Of a stretch of DNA of 64,000 nt, positions 26,301 through 39,200 are shown piece after piece. Under the pieces are notes generated by a model. The model had not been told where the DNA came from. It did not search any database and saw only the letters and a program-made list of their open reading frames with translations. Both the position numbers and the translations under genes were made by a program. Origin of the DNA: Mycteria americana (Eukaryota > Chordata > Aves > Ciconiiformes > Ciconiidae); contig NC_134365.1 in the NCBI RefSeq assembly GCF_035582795.1, positions 133,699,077-133,763,076 on the forward strand. Reading direction: 5' to 3'. Every line of letters starts with the position of its first letter. The stretch's first letter is position 1.

Positions 26301-29300
26301 ACAGAAATTCTTACCCCTGTGCAGGACCATAAAGACTTTAAAAGTGCTCCACTAGGGCACAGACCCCATCTCCACAGAAGTTTGCTGCAGAAAGAGGACC
26401 AGAAGAGGATGCAGGCATTTAAGACAGGATTTAACTAAACCATCTAAAATTATAAAGGTGCCTAAATCAAAATCTGCCATCCAAAAAGGTGTCAAGGCAT
26501 TTGTTCATGGATGGGGAAAAAAAATTCCCCCAAAATTTCCTGAAATCATTTCAGGGTTTCAGCATTCTAACCAGCAGATGAGAAAATATTGTGTTTCTTC
26601 CCACTTGCTCTTACTCTGAGCAGTGGGCCAGCACAGGGGCCCAAGATTCAGCCACACAAAGGAAAGTATGCCACATCGTTCTGTACCGACCAACAGCTCG
26701 GTGATGAAGGCACTGTTCTGCGACACGAGAAATACCAGAGCTTCTTGTTGTGAGCACCACACCGAATACCTTCAAATTCCTTGGCAAGCACCCTAATCTC
26801 TGTGGTACCATAAGGCTAAGAAGCAATTCAAGCAGTTCATTTTTCTGCAAGATTTCAAGAAGGGCAGAAAGTCCCCTCAGTTGTGTCAAAATATTCCAGC
26901 TGATGCTTACCTCAGGAGCAGGTTCTGGCACTGAAGCAGACAGAATCACTTTTCAGTTCTGGTTTGGGAACCTAAACTCTCAAAGAGAAGCAGATGCCCA
27001 GCCATTTCCCTACACTTAGTCCTTCTCAACACCCAAATCTACGTGGTTCTTTTTTCAAATCTCAGTAATTTGGGAACTGCTCTTCTACCACTACAACAGA
27101 AAAAGCCTAGGCATTTAAAAACAGGGTTTATACCTATGAAAAGAGCTAAACATCTACATCTTTTACTTGGCTTGGGTATATGTCAGCTTCACATGGATCA
27201 AGAATTAATACAACTCTGAAATACACCTAATTCCGTTTGTAAAGTTAGTTCTTACAAATTGATTTTTACCTATTTAATCAGAGACTTGGCTGGTTTTGGT
27301 TTCATGAAAGTCAAGGCAGTACTTTCAAGTGGAAGGACAGACAGAAAATTATATATTAGTGGAAGAAATGGTATTAAGCTATTAGCAATAAAGTAACCTC
27401 CCAAAATAAAAATGGCTATTTTCCGTAAATCTGATCTTGAGTACAATCAGTCAAGAGCAGCAACGCAGACAGTGCACTAGTCTTGCCACATTACAAATCC
27501 TTGACTCAATAGCCCTAGCAAGGTAATCAAGATGAAATAAAAAGAAATAGACGAGCTGTCACGTTTTAAAGAGAGAGCAACTTTAAAAATAGAGTTCCTT
27601 AGAAAAAAGAGCTTTAATATGTCACAGAAACTGTCAGTTTCTCTGCTCTCATCAAAAAAAAAGGAAAATGGGAAAAAAGGAAAAAGAGAACAAGGGGAAA
27701 CTTCAGAAAAGCCACCCTTATGAAAAAGAAATACATAAGATAGTCCTTTGCCTCTTTCTAAGGAAAGAACAGTACATCTGCTTATTTGGGGTCAGGGACA
27801 TACACCAAATACCTGCGCAGCAAAACTCTGACCCTTCCCAGAAAAATCAAGGCATAAACAGCAAAATTCCCCACGTCCAAGCCCCGGCCCCCACCTACGC
27901 TGAGATGACTTAGTGTACAACCATAACCAAGTTCCCATCATGCCTTGCTACATCACATTAAAAATTGCAGCACGCCTTGCATGTCCCAATTGGGTTAGAG
28001 CCCCGAGCTACCCGAAGCTTCGCGGTGGTTATGAGACGACTGTGGGTTCAGTCTACACTATTGCTGCAGCGTCACAACTCTCCCTACGTGACCCACTTAT
28101 GGAAAATGCGATGTACACACAAGCTCTCAATCACACACACATGAAAGGTAAAAAAATTATACTCCTATAGCATCTAATTCTTATCTTGGAAATAAGCCCC
28201 ACGATAAGTGAATAAATGGAAGAATAAAAACGATGTTACAAATGTGACAGTGTAATCATTTAGCTGTTTATTTCTTGATGCATCTCCCTCAGTTTTGGCA
28301 GGAGAATCAGTACTACTGTTTTCATTGCGATTTCGTAAAAAATCTCAAGTCTTTTCCTCTTTGTTGTAGTTCAGTGGTGTGAGTATGTGCAGACACTGGT
28401 TAAAGAAATGGGTTTTCTCCAGATTCCATAGAGATGGTGTGTATCAGACGACACCTAAGCTAATTCTTAGCGAAACCTAAATTAGGGAAACAACCAGTGC
28501 CGGACGCCCCTTTGAAACTACTTTCCACTCAACTGGGGACCTCTGCAAGACAGGGGATAGCCAGAGGAGAGGAGAAGAAGCCAGCACCAAGGGGGGGCCC
28601 CAAGGGGGTTGAGGGGCCCCGCGCCTCCCCACTCGGCTCCTCGCGGAGCGGCTGGGCGAAGGAGGCTGAGGGCGAACCTCCCACCGCTGCCCAGCCAGTG
28701 CTGCCCAAATTCCCGGCCGGCCGGCCGGGAGGAGAGGAGATCGCGGGGCTGGTGTGCCGGGCGCCGCGGCAGGAGGGGGCACGGCTGGCAGCCCTGGCGC
28801 GGCCGCACAGGAAGCCGCCACGGGCCGGAAAGCGCCGAGCTCCCCTGCGACTCGCTGGCTGGCAGGCGCCGAGGCGGGGAGAAGGGAGAGGCGGGGGAGA
28901 GGGGGGAGAAGCGGGGGTGGGGAGGCTACGGGCTCGCCCTCCCCGGAGCCTGCGGCCCGGCGCTGCGATGAGCGGGGCCAGGGGCTCCCCCCTCCGGCCC
29001 GGCCCAGCCTGCGCGGAGGCACAGGCTATGGCGAGCGATTAATTCAAGATGGCGCCCGGCGCCCTCCGCCTCCACCCCCCCGCGCGCCGCCATTTTGTCT
29101 CCTCCTCCAGACACTCTCCGAACCCCCCTCGGCCGGGCCCGGGGCCTGGCACCGACCTCGCCCGCCTCCCGCCGGGCCCGCAACCACCCCCCTCCGCTTC
29201 CGCTCCCCTCACGCCGCCGCCCCCGCTGCCCAGGGCCGCGCGGGCGTGCGGAACCCGCCGGCCCGGGCCCTGCGGCCCGCTCTTTTGCCGGAGCCCTGGC

Positions 29301-29404
29301 GCGGCCTAGCTGCGGCCTCCTCGGGGCCTGCGCTGCGGCCTGGTGCGGGCAGGGGAAGGCCCGGCCCGGGCCGGGCGGCGGGGCCCAGCCCCGGGGCTGC
29401 TTAC
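23349..29404 (-). other. ZFX: ZFX intron 1 (5' UTR intron)
   Basis: About 6 kb between the CpG-island exon and the first coding exon. It contains the G-tract and a GC-richer unclassified stretch at about 25680-26200. Its 5' end lies in the CpG island. Confidence 0.6.
25395..25466 (+). repeat. G-rich low-complexity tract (runs of 4-14 G broken by single T)
   Basis: About 70 nt of nearly pure G with isolated T lies on the plus strand, the template strand of ZFX intron 1. It has many runs of four or more G and so strong G-quadruplex potential. Its exact length in the assembly may be unreliable. Confidence 0.95.
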
Positions 29405-30400
29405 CGTGCGGGTGGCGGGCGGCGGCGCTCGCCTCGGCGCGGCCTCTCTCAGCGCGACTGGGCCGAGCGCGGCGGCGGCGGCGGCTGCGGCGGGGCGGGC
29501 GGGCGGGAGGGGAGGGAGGGGCCGAGCTCGGAGCTGAGTGGAAGCGGCCAAGCTCCCCGGGCCGGGCCCGCCGTCAGCACGTCACGTCACTGCCCGAGAG
29601 AGACCCAGGAAAAGGCGGAAGGGAGCGCGCCGCCGCCGCTGCCCGCCGCCTCGGGCCAGCCGCCCGCCGGGGCCGGGGCCGCCGGGCGGGCCGGGGGCCG
29701 CTGGCGGGCGAGGCGAGCCGGCGCGGGTAGGGGGGGTGGTGGCGGCGGCGGCGGGGGGGGGGAAGGCGCGGCGGCGCTCGGCTCCCTGCGGCTCCTCCTG
29801 CAGCCGCCTCCGCCGCAGATCGGCCGCGAAGCGCCGCTCGGGGCTCGGCGTGCGCCCCCGAAGCGGAGTAGCTGCCCCGGGGACCCCCCTCCCCTCCCGG
29901 CCCATCCATGCTGGCGCCGCCCGGGCGAGCCTCCCCCGCCCTCCGCCTCCCGCGGCCGCCATCCTGCGGCCCGGCTCGGCCCCGGTGCGGGCCGGCGGGC
30001 TCCGCGCTCCCGCCGGGGTGTTTAACTCGCGTCTGCGCGCCGGGGGCCGGGGAGGGTGGATTTTTGGGGCGCGGAAAGTCCGCGCCGGGGCGGACGCGGG
30101 CCTTGGGCCGGGGCTTGCGTGGCCTCGAGTCACCCCGGCGCGGGGCGCGGCCACCAGTGGGAATTATTGCGAATAACAACAACAAACAGCGGCGACGAGG
30201 CGGCGGGGCTCGGTGCCGGGGGGCTGCGGCGGGCGCAGCCGGAGCCCTGGGTTTCCACGCGGAAGGCGGCCCCTCCACGCGTGACGGGACGGCGCTCCCC
30301 GCGGCCGCTGATACTTATGTAAGGGGCTGCCGCCGCGCCCGGCCCGTGCTGCTCCCCCCCGGGAACAGCAGTACGGGGCGGGGGATCACCCTTTGGGGAC
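28580..30400. promoter_or_regulatory. ZFX: CpG island and promoter region of ZFX
   Basis: This is a very GC- and CpG-rich block of about 1.8 kb in AT-rich surroundings, containing ZFX exon 1. It carries GC boxes, a GGC triplet run near 29470, two overlapping TGACGTG motifs (29578-29590, minus strand) of CREB/ATF or USF type, and three YY1-like AAGATGGCG/CGCCAT motifs at 29045-29056, 29086-29097 and 29955-29966. No TATA box stands out, as usual for CpG-island promoters. Long open frames here reflect GC content and are not called as genes. Confidence 0.85.
29405..29550 (-). other. ZFX: ZFX non-coding first exon (5' UTR), 5' limit approximate
   Basis: Inside the CpG island, the minus strand reads CGCACG|GTAAGCAG with the donor at 29404-29403. 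This is the best donor in the GC-rich region and lies in the position expected of ZFX exon 1. The transcription start cannot be fixed from sequence; 29550 is an estimate just inside the paired TGACGTG motifs at 29578-29590. Further untranslated exons may exist. Confidence 0.5.
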
Positions 30401-31344
30401 GGTAGAAAATTTGAAATTATGTGCTGTTGCAACCAAAGTCTTGGCTAGCAGTGTTTTCTCATCCTTGTCCTGAAAGTTGAAAAAATAATTATTTTTTAAA
30501 AATTAATTCTGATTAAATTTTTTTTTTTAAGAAAAGAATTGCTGTTGGGCCATGAAAGATGCATTCTAAAGTTTTTGAGGCATCAGAAATTACATGCCAT
30601 GAGTAACGTCATGGAGATGAGGAGGTACATCCAGTTTGGTTGGAGTTCTTGCGGGGTCAGGGCTTGAGGAGGCTACTCCGTGTGCTGTTGTTACCATTTA
30701 AGTAAACTGAAAGGAAATTGGCTGTTGCACTTATCAAATGATGCAAGTGTGACTTATCTGGCCATGAACACTGTTTATGTTGCGAATGAGACTTTGGGTT
30801 CAGCTTTGACTCAGCTTTAATTTTATGCACTAGTATTTTCTATCTTAACACACAGGCTTAAAAAGTAATTTGGGCGATGCTTGTAGTTTAGTTCAGTATA
30901 GCATATGGTAAACATGTACCCTGCACTGTGCAAATTTTAACCATGATACTGAGAACAGAAGAGGAACCATAATACTCCAAAATTTAATTCCTTTTATTTA
31001 ATTCCATGAAGGTTGTCGTTAAACTTTCGTAGAATCAGCCCAGGCCTGTATTGCAGGAGAAGGTCCTAAGATATTTACCTTAAAAAGAATTGCTGAGCTT
31101 GACCACACATGTGATAGAAATGTAAAATAGTCTTACGTAAATATTCTTGTCAGGACGGAAGAGGCCAAAGGAACAAGAGCAGAGAAAGATGATGGTTGAT
31201 TCATAATGAACAGCAAAGTAGATCTAATATAGAAAAGTAAAAAATGGTCAAACTCTTTGTTGGTTTTATTTATGCGTTGGTAAGATCCTTGGTTGGAACA
31301 TGTCTCTAATAGCTCGTATTATACAATGCTTTCGTAGGAGCTAG

Positions 31345-31765
31345 GCCATTAAAATGGTTAAGGGACTGGAGCATCTGACATAGAGGAGAGGCTGAGAGAG
31401 CTGGGACTGCTCAGCCTGAAGAAGAGACGGCGCAGGGGGGATGTTATCCATGTGTATAAATACCTGATGGGGGGACTAAAGATGGCGGAGCCAGATTCTT
31501 CTCAGTGGTGTTGAGAGAAAGGACGAGAGGTGACGGCACAAACACGGGCAATTCAATTTAAACATAAGAAGAAAAAAAATTACTGTGAATTTGTTCAAAC
31601 AGTGGAACAGGTTTCCCAGAGAGATTGTGAAGTCTCCGTCTTTGGAGATACTCACAACCCAACTGGACACAGCCTTGAGCAACCTGCGGTAGCTGACCCT
31701 CCTCTGAGCAGGAGGGTTGGACTAGACGATCTGCAGAGGTGCCTTCCAACTTGAATGATTCTACA
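31345..31765 (+). mobile_element. CR1 LINE, 5'-truncated diverged 3' end
   Basis: The sequence follows the end of avian CR1 ORF2 and its 3' UTR: GGAGAGGCTGAGAGAGCTGG, CTCAGCCTGAAGAAGAGACG, CAGTGGAACAGGTTTCCCAG, GGGTTGGACTAGACGATCTG and CCTTCCAACTTGAATGATTC. It has many substitutions and only one copy of the terminal octamer. It is an old insertion in the EIF2S3-ZFX intergenic region, about 1 kb from the ZFX CpG island. Confidence 0.9.
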
Positions 31766-32870
31766 GTTTTTAAGCCAGTTTTCCAAACAAAGGTAAAATG
31801 CATAGAAAATTATAATGAACAGCAGGATATCCTATAAGGTCTTTGGTTCCAAGGACGTTTTAATCAGTCATTCACATAGGGAATGGAAGCCCAGAATACG
31901 GGGCACATTACCCTCAAAGATTCAGCATATCCAAATGTTAAGTCATTGTAGGGGAAGACCTCAGAAAAGCTGTGATGCCATTGAAAGGCAAACGGCTAGA
32001 TGTTTTGTGAAGACCTGAGTCTTAACTTGGCTGGTTGGCTGTTCACCCTGTCTGCCTATAACCGTTTCACCTTCGTCCTCTTGTTCTTTACTACTCAGGA
32101 GCCAGATACCAGCAGCTTTTGAGTCATTAGAGAGACTTTTTGTCCTGATGCATCCATCACCTAAATATTGTCCCCAGCCACTATGGTTTCTCGTAAGCCA
32201 GAAACACCCTGGTATGATCAGGAACAGGGTAACTCCCATCGGTGGAGCTGCCAGAAAGGAAGCCATGTTTACAACTGATATTCACAGCCCTTTCTGTTCT
32301 CATAGCTAACGGAGGAGTCCAAGGGCAGAATGCGCTTAAAAACTGCACATACCATAGGTATGCTTGCACCACTTTGCAACAACATAGGTTAACTTATTTG
32401 CAAAAATGTAACTTGTAACTTCTGTAACTTGCACTTTTTGGAGTGGTATAGGCAAATGGTAAAAATACATTGTAAGCAATAGGATTTCTGACCTTAATTA
32501 GTGATTAGGTTGGGTCAGGTTTGATACACCAGAGACAGAATATAGCTTGTATATAAAAGTTTATAGCTCAGTTATTCACAGTCCTGTGAACAGTGCCCTT
32601 ACCTTCCAATTCTAATTTTACCTGTGATCCAGTGTTTCTTTATATTTTTCCCTAGAGCTTGTTTTAGTGTAACTCAGCAGTAGGTACCATGCTATATCTG
32701 ATTTTGCCCTCACAAAAGTAAATGAAGCTGGGGGCTTTTGCTGAATGTCCTCTTAAAAATTATACTTGTACTTAGCAGTCATGGAGGTAGTTCTGAAGAT
32801 ACATGCTGGTAATTTCTTACTTGGACACTTAATTATCACATTGCTATTACGATAATTACGATCAGGTTCC

Positions 32871-32920
32871 ATCTAGGTAATCTTAAAAAGAGTTAATCTA
32901 GGTAATCTTAAAAAGAGTTA
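32871..32920 (+). repeat. Perfect tandem duplication of 25 bp
   Basis: The unit ATCTAGGTAATCTTAAAAAG plus AGTTA occurs twice without interruption. Identity is complete, so the duplication is recent or the locus is slippage-prone. Confidence 0.95.
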
Positions 32921-34639
32921 GTGTGTCCTTCAAGTCATAAAAAATTGGTATGGCTGTAAGTCAGTATGGCTGATAATGTTTGCATCCATTCACATGTAAA
33001 TTATCATTCATGATAATTCACAGGTGAATAAATTGTAAAAATTCGTAAAGAGCCATTTTCAGTCACAGTTCCTTCCTATTTGTCTTGTGTCTTATTTAGA
33101 TCCCTTCCCAGGTATTGGCAACATGCTTAGCAAACAGCAGCGTGCAGAGTAATACTGCCAGATTTCTCAAGCTCTCGCTCCTCCATTGCTAACAGCCCTA
33201 GGTTACAAGATGCTAAGTTGAGGGTTGTCAGCTTTGTGTTGACTGGTTTGAAGGCCTTTAGGTAAAGATGTGTTTGCTTCTTGATCTACAATGAAATTGA
33301 GTTATTTTATCATCCAGTTACATTATCATGTTTCCTTTAACAGTAGCAACTTTTCAACCTTGACGAACCCATCAGCTGGTGATGAGTGGTCATTTTGAGT
33401 TGAATCAAGGTTACTTCACTGTACAGTAAACATACTGAGCCTGCTGAAGTGATCTGTTTGTGTTTTTTCTATGCAGCCACAGTGAGGGAGGGAAATTAGA
33501 GGCTGGGGAGGAAAGAAAAGGGGGGGGCGGGTCTAATTTGTCCCAGAATAGTCTTCTGTTAATATATTTTCATGGAAATACTACAAATAATTTTTCTGTC
33601 CTCCAGCTTCTATTTGAAACGTCTATAAAAAGGAAATACTGTCATCTTATCCAAGGATCTAAAGTCTTCCATAACTTTCTCTATTTTAGTTGTTAATAAT
33701 ATTGCGCACGCACCAATATTTACCTGCAATCATTTGATTAAAAAAGAATGACTAAGGAGGATTAACAAGATTGCTCGTAACAGTAGTAAAAAGGTTTACT
33801 TTGTAACTGTAGTAGCTGCTGACTTACTGTAAGGAAGAGTTGGAAAAAACATATTTTCATTTTAGTTGGCCATGGTCCACCTTTGAAACTAACTACACAA
33901 GAAACAGGAGTTTGGTGTAGTTAAATACAAAAACTTGCACATGTGATTCTGAGGCAGTGCTTATAATACTACTATCCACTAAACCATTTGTGACATCCAG
34001 GAAAAATGCATTACCTTTATTAGTAACAGCTCAGCTATTCATCCAAGCAACCCATGATATGTATCAAAGACTACATGCATTTTAAAAAAATGCGGATTTC
34101 AAAAGAACCCAAACACCCAAGTATTTAGTATTCTTGTTTTCATACTGCTTGTATCACCACTAAAACTGGCCCTGACAAGGACTGTAGAGGACAAAGAGCT
34201 TTGTAGTATGTTAGCAACAACAGGTGTTAGCAAATGTATGTTTCCATCAGTAGATTAAAAAGGGGTGGTGGAAAAAGTGTTTCTGTTTTCCATGTGACAA
34301 AACCAGCAAAATGTGGTTGTAGTTCATGAAGATTAAATAAAGCAGTTTTCAGTCTACAAGCAACTCTGCAAGGTTTAAATTGTGAACTTTTGCTGGGATA
34401 GGTTTGCCAGCAAGGCCAGTTCCTTTATTAGAATTAATTTACTCGGGAAGAATGGAGTGTGGCATAAAGCACGTCAACCAAAGTGGTGTTTTGCGGTGTA
34501 AGCTACAGCTGTGCTAGGAGCATTTTTCATGCATAGGGTATTTGGGACAGTTACACTGAAAAGGAATCCTTGTAAAAATACGTCCCAAAGTGAAGGAAGT
34601 ATGACGGATAAGCAGTCATTCTATTGATACTATTTAATC

Positions 34640-36250
34640 TGCAGGTCCAGATAACCCTGGAGTCTTAAAAGTGAACATAACAAAGGAAAGGCTGTCAGAC
34701 CAAAAGTCTGTTAGACCTCATAAGCTGTTTCTGGACAGTAATCAGTAGAAAATGCCTAGTGAGACGTACAAGTATAGGGAAAATGTAGGGTGGTGCATGC
34801 CTCAAAATACACTCCTGCCTGCCTTTGTCAGCAGAGGAGGTGGCTGGTCCATTTACAATAATAAATGTAAATCTCAAAAGGCTTGAGCCATTTCAGAAAG
34901 AGTGATATCAGGGCCAGTTCCCATTTGTCTGAGCAGGATGAGTCAGGTACTAATAAGGCAGCCCATCATGTTAAAGACAGTCCTCAGCAAAATAATGGAA
35001 AACACAGGATTTCTTTAAGGGGCAGGAATATAACTAATACTAGTAAATGTGGCTTAAGGAAAGAAGATCTTGGCAAACACACCAAGCTTCATTACTTGAG
35101 TAGGTGAGAAGCTTCAGCACAAAATTAATTGTGTAGATGGTGTAGACTTTGGTAACGTGCTTCATGCTACACACCGGTGAGTCTCAGTTCCAGTATAATA
35201 CATTAAATGGCATAAAAGCTGATGGGCTGACAGATCCAAAGAAATAAGTAATGTTACAACAATAACCAAACAGCTGGATTGTTCATGGAAGTGGAGCCTT
35301 AGTTACAGTATCTGGCCCAACACTTCCATCCGTGGTCTAGAAATCATCAGAGTATTGCCACTGATTTTATTTGTGGCTGTGACAATGATGCTGGAGTGGA
35401 TAAGTATGGATGATGATGGAAAGACAGTAATACAAAACAATCACACAGACTGGATTACTTTGTAAATGGAACCACTTAAATAAGTTATGTCTTAATGTGT
35501 CCAAATGCAAAATTATGTATCTAGGTTTAATGAACGCATATCATGTAGAATACCTAGAAGATATTACTGAATCCTGGAAAGCAGAGACTTCAGAAAAGAT
35601 TAAAATCAGAAGACACCTTGAAAAGAGTCTGATGTGCATGTGGGACAAAGAGGGTTAGTGCTGTTTGGGGATGATAACAGTGGAGTAGATAGTAGAAATA
35701 AGGTGAGTTTATATCTGCTGGGTCCCCTTTTTTAAATAGACTGAAAACTGGAGAGGCCACAAAGAATCATAAAAGAATTCGGAGGCTTGAAAAATCTCTA
35801 GCTGTTTAATAACAATAGGAACAAAAAAATAGAGCTACATGAATTACATAGTGCTTTCCTGGTAATGGGAAGTCACTTTAGTCTAGAGAAAGACATAACT
35901 GAAATTAATAGCCAAAGTTTAAACAAGATGGATTCAATTTTAAAACTTAGACTTGACTTTATAAATGGTAAAAGGTGATCAACCAGGAGCAAAATGCAAG
36001 AGACAGGATGGGTTCTGCTCCCCTTGATGCATTCAGCTCAAGATTGGATGGCTTTCTGGCATTTTTGCCTGAGTCACTGTCCTTTGGTTCACAAAGGAGT
36101 GAAATTTAATGGCTTACACCATAGAGAGATTCGTATGAGGCCATCTGTGACAGTTCTCCCCTGCCCTTTCAGAAGTGGAAGGGAGTACAAGTATCTAGAA
36201 GAATATAATTTCTTGAGGTCATATTTTTTAGTATTCTGATGTTTTCTATT
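34640..36250 (+). mobile_element. Very old CR1-type LINE ORF2 and 3' region, heavily decayed
   Basis: Segments resemble the ancient CR1/L3 type: CTGTCAGACCAAAAGTCTGT, ATGGATGATGATGGAAAGAC with AGTAATACAAAACAATCACA, TGTCCAAATGCAAAATTATG followed by TATCTAGG, ATCCTGGAAAGCAGAGACTT and later GATTGGATGGCTTTCTGGCA. The order matches the end of ORF2. Stops and indels are frequent, so it is a relic far older than the other two CR1 copies. Edges are approximate. Confidence 0.62.
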
Positions 36251-39200
36251 TAAGAATAGTTTCAAATCATTCCTTTTGCTTCGTCAAGACATGCCCAAGT
36301 CTAGTTGCTCTGTAGTAGGCAGTAAAATCTTCTTGTCCCTTTCTGTAGGCTCCATAGGGCTGTTCAAATTTTCTAAAGAATTGTCCAGCCATCAATTTGC
36401 ATGTGTAAGTTAAACTAATGTAATTATCTAATACAAGCCTGTAGAGACACTTAATTCTGTAGAGTCCTCTAGTGACCGTGCTCTGGTGCTTGCACCCAGC
36501 CAGCAGTGCCTGTTTCTCCCCTCTCTTCAGTCTCAGGTATTACAGGATTGACATTTGTAAATATTGCCAAGCCTTTTACTGGCAGACTGAGACCCTATTC
36601 CTGTTCTTCTTTGCTGACTGCTTTAGGAAAGGGTCTCTCTGTGGCCACCACAAGATAACGTTGCCACCAGGTTGCCATCACCAGCCCTTCATTATCTCCT
36701 GGCAATCACTTGGTCCTTCACCAAAAATGTCCTGGGCTAGATGGTCTCAAGGGTTTCCATGCAGGACCTGGAAACATCTAGTGAAGAATGGGCTGCGACC
36801 CACAGAAGAAGATGCGCCGGAGATGATTTGATCCTAGCCACTGTGCCCAAAATGGGTCTGAAGAGGAGGTTCTTTAACTCCTTTCACTTGGGGCAAAAAT
36901 CCTGGCAAGAAAACAGTTGCTGGAACCTCCCAAAGCAGCACTGGTTATTGCCGTCTGCTGTGACAGAGGCATATGGCTGTGCACAAAATCTCAATGGATG
37001 AAGCAAAGTCCCTTGAAACTGCCTACAGAAAAGTGAAGACAGCTCAAGTCATCTGGAATCGACAGGATGCTTTATCCACAGTATGAAGTGTTGAATCATA
37101 TTCTGGCCAAGGAACCAACATCATCAAATTCAGAGAAATCACAGCATAGGACAGATGCAGCCAGACAAAAAGGATGCAAGATGCTCCAAGGTATGAAGTG
37201 ATGCTATGAGGAGTCAGGGCTTGGCATTCCTGCTGGACAGGGGAATTAGAGGTGTATATGATTAATCTTTCTTGCGGGTAGGGGATCACAAGCCTATAGA
37301 ACTGTCCAGATCTCACTATGCGTATGTGATCCATAGGCAGCAAAGGGCAAGTGCTTTATAACCTTGCATTCCTCTCCCAAGGCATGGTTCAAATGGTTTG
37401 ACTGTTTGGCACTAAATTGGTCACAGGCTGCTCAGAAGTAGAGGCTTCTGTGTTCTCCAGGTGGTACTGTTGGTTATCTGCCTCGTTAAAGACAGGATAA
37501 AATCAGCACAGAACTCCAGGACAGTCACCTGCCATATCCTCTAGCTTCAGCAACTAGCAGTCCTGGGTCTGCTGCATGACCTGCTCCCACCAGGCAGTAT
37601 CCTCACCATGGAGCTGGAGCACCAGCTGAATGCTGCGGCTTGGTGTGCTGCCCGTCACCCTCCCCTGGGAGGTTGTGAAAGGGCTTTGACCCATCCGTCC
37701 ACACTTTTGCAATCACCTCTGGTCTTCAGGGTGCTCTCTGGAGAGACCTGAAGAGAGAACTGGCTTGGTGTTGGTGGGAAGCTTCACATAGCTTCTGGGA
37801 AACAAGGCTTGGAAGGTGCAACCTGGGCTGGAAAGGTGCCCAGGCTGTCACAGTGCCTGGCTTTTGGGTAGCGTCTGGCCTGATGTTTGTCAGAACAAAT
37901 GGCTAGGCCACTGAGATGGGCATATTACAGCCCATATCAACACGTGCAGCATGAAGCCACCAACTTGCTTCAACCTGTGGAGCTTAGGGACAAAAATGCC
38001 AAAGGCACCTGGGGATACTGAGCCACGCCTTGGTATAGCTTGATAATCACCTCTAAGGCCCGAAATACGCTCCTGTTTTATTCAGCAGCGTTGTTGAATT
38101 TGACTACATCTACCAGTCTCCAAATCTGGGACAAACTCAGACAACCAAAGTTGTGATGCTCACTGAACTGCCCATGCATACAGGCAGCCAAAACGCTTGG
38201 GAGCCAAAGACTTGAGTGCAAAGGAAGGTGACTGAAGCTATAAAAGGGAAGTATTTTCTTTTGATGAGAAAACTAGTTGCAATGAGTTAAGTAATGAAAA
38301 AAAGGTTGACCTGAACAATTGTGTATTAGTACACAAAATTCTTTTGAAGAAATTGCCATTAAAATGCTTATCAAATAAACCAAAAGTCTTTCAAAAAAGG
38401 TTTTCATGGCATTATAAAACATAATTTTTCCAAGTTCCAACATAGACATTGCTGGGATCTGTGTAATGCCGAAAAATAAAGTATCAGAAGAAAATCTATG
38501 AAAGAAGCATGGCAACATGTTCATTTGGAGGAGGTTCATCATGATAAGGCTGGGATATTGAATAGCAAAGGAGTGGGAAATACACAGGCTGAACAGTGAA
38601 ACATGATCTGAGAATATCTTATTTGTCGGTGTTGTTTGGGGTCTGAAAAATGGTTCCTACTTATAAAAAAAAAAGTAATAAAAAATGTGTTCAGATATAC
38701 CAGGCTGATGACCGCTGACATGTTTTTTATTCAAATACTATCATGCATCTTAGGGAACTGTGTCCAATGTAAAGAACCCTTGGCTGTTTGGACCCAGAAG
38801 GGGAATGCAAAGGGCTCGTGCTTGGTCTGCCTGTGCTGTGCCACGCAAGATAGCTGTAGAGAAACAGCAGAAGAGGGTCCAGGTATTTACAGTCTTTCTT
38901 ATGGTGGTGGTATACAAAGTCAATAGGTTTGAACTGACCTAATAGGTTTAAATCGGTGAAAATGTTGTAAGGCCAATCTGAAATCTCTACAGAGATACAG
39001 ATACAGCTGTGTATCTCTCTCAGATAACCTCTGTTTAAACATATTAGCAATGTGCAGCATAGTGTCACTTATTTTGAAGGTGTCTGACATTTTGCATTAT
39101 ACAGGTTTTTAGTTGCCAGCTTTTACAAGTCTGAAATTTTCCATAAGGGGTGTTGGCCTGAAACTGAATTTTTTGGAAAGATTCCAGACAGTTTTTTCAG

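Noticed and set aside
27990-28070. Possible tRNA-like segment with GGGTTCAGTC
   Set aside because: The other arms of a tRNA cloverleaf and the B-box consensus are not present.
28754-30025. Open frame of 423 codons on the plus strand in the ZFX CpG island
   Set aside because: The composition is almost wholly G, A, P and R, as expected from stop-poor GC-rich DNA. Several overlapping frames on both strands are equally open, and no domain is seen.
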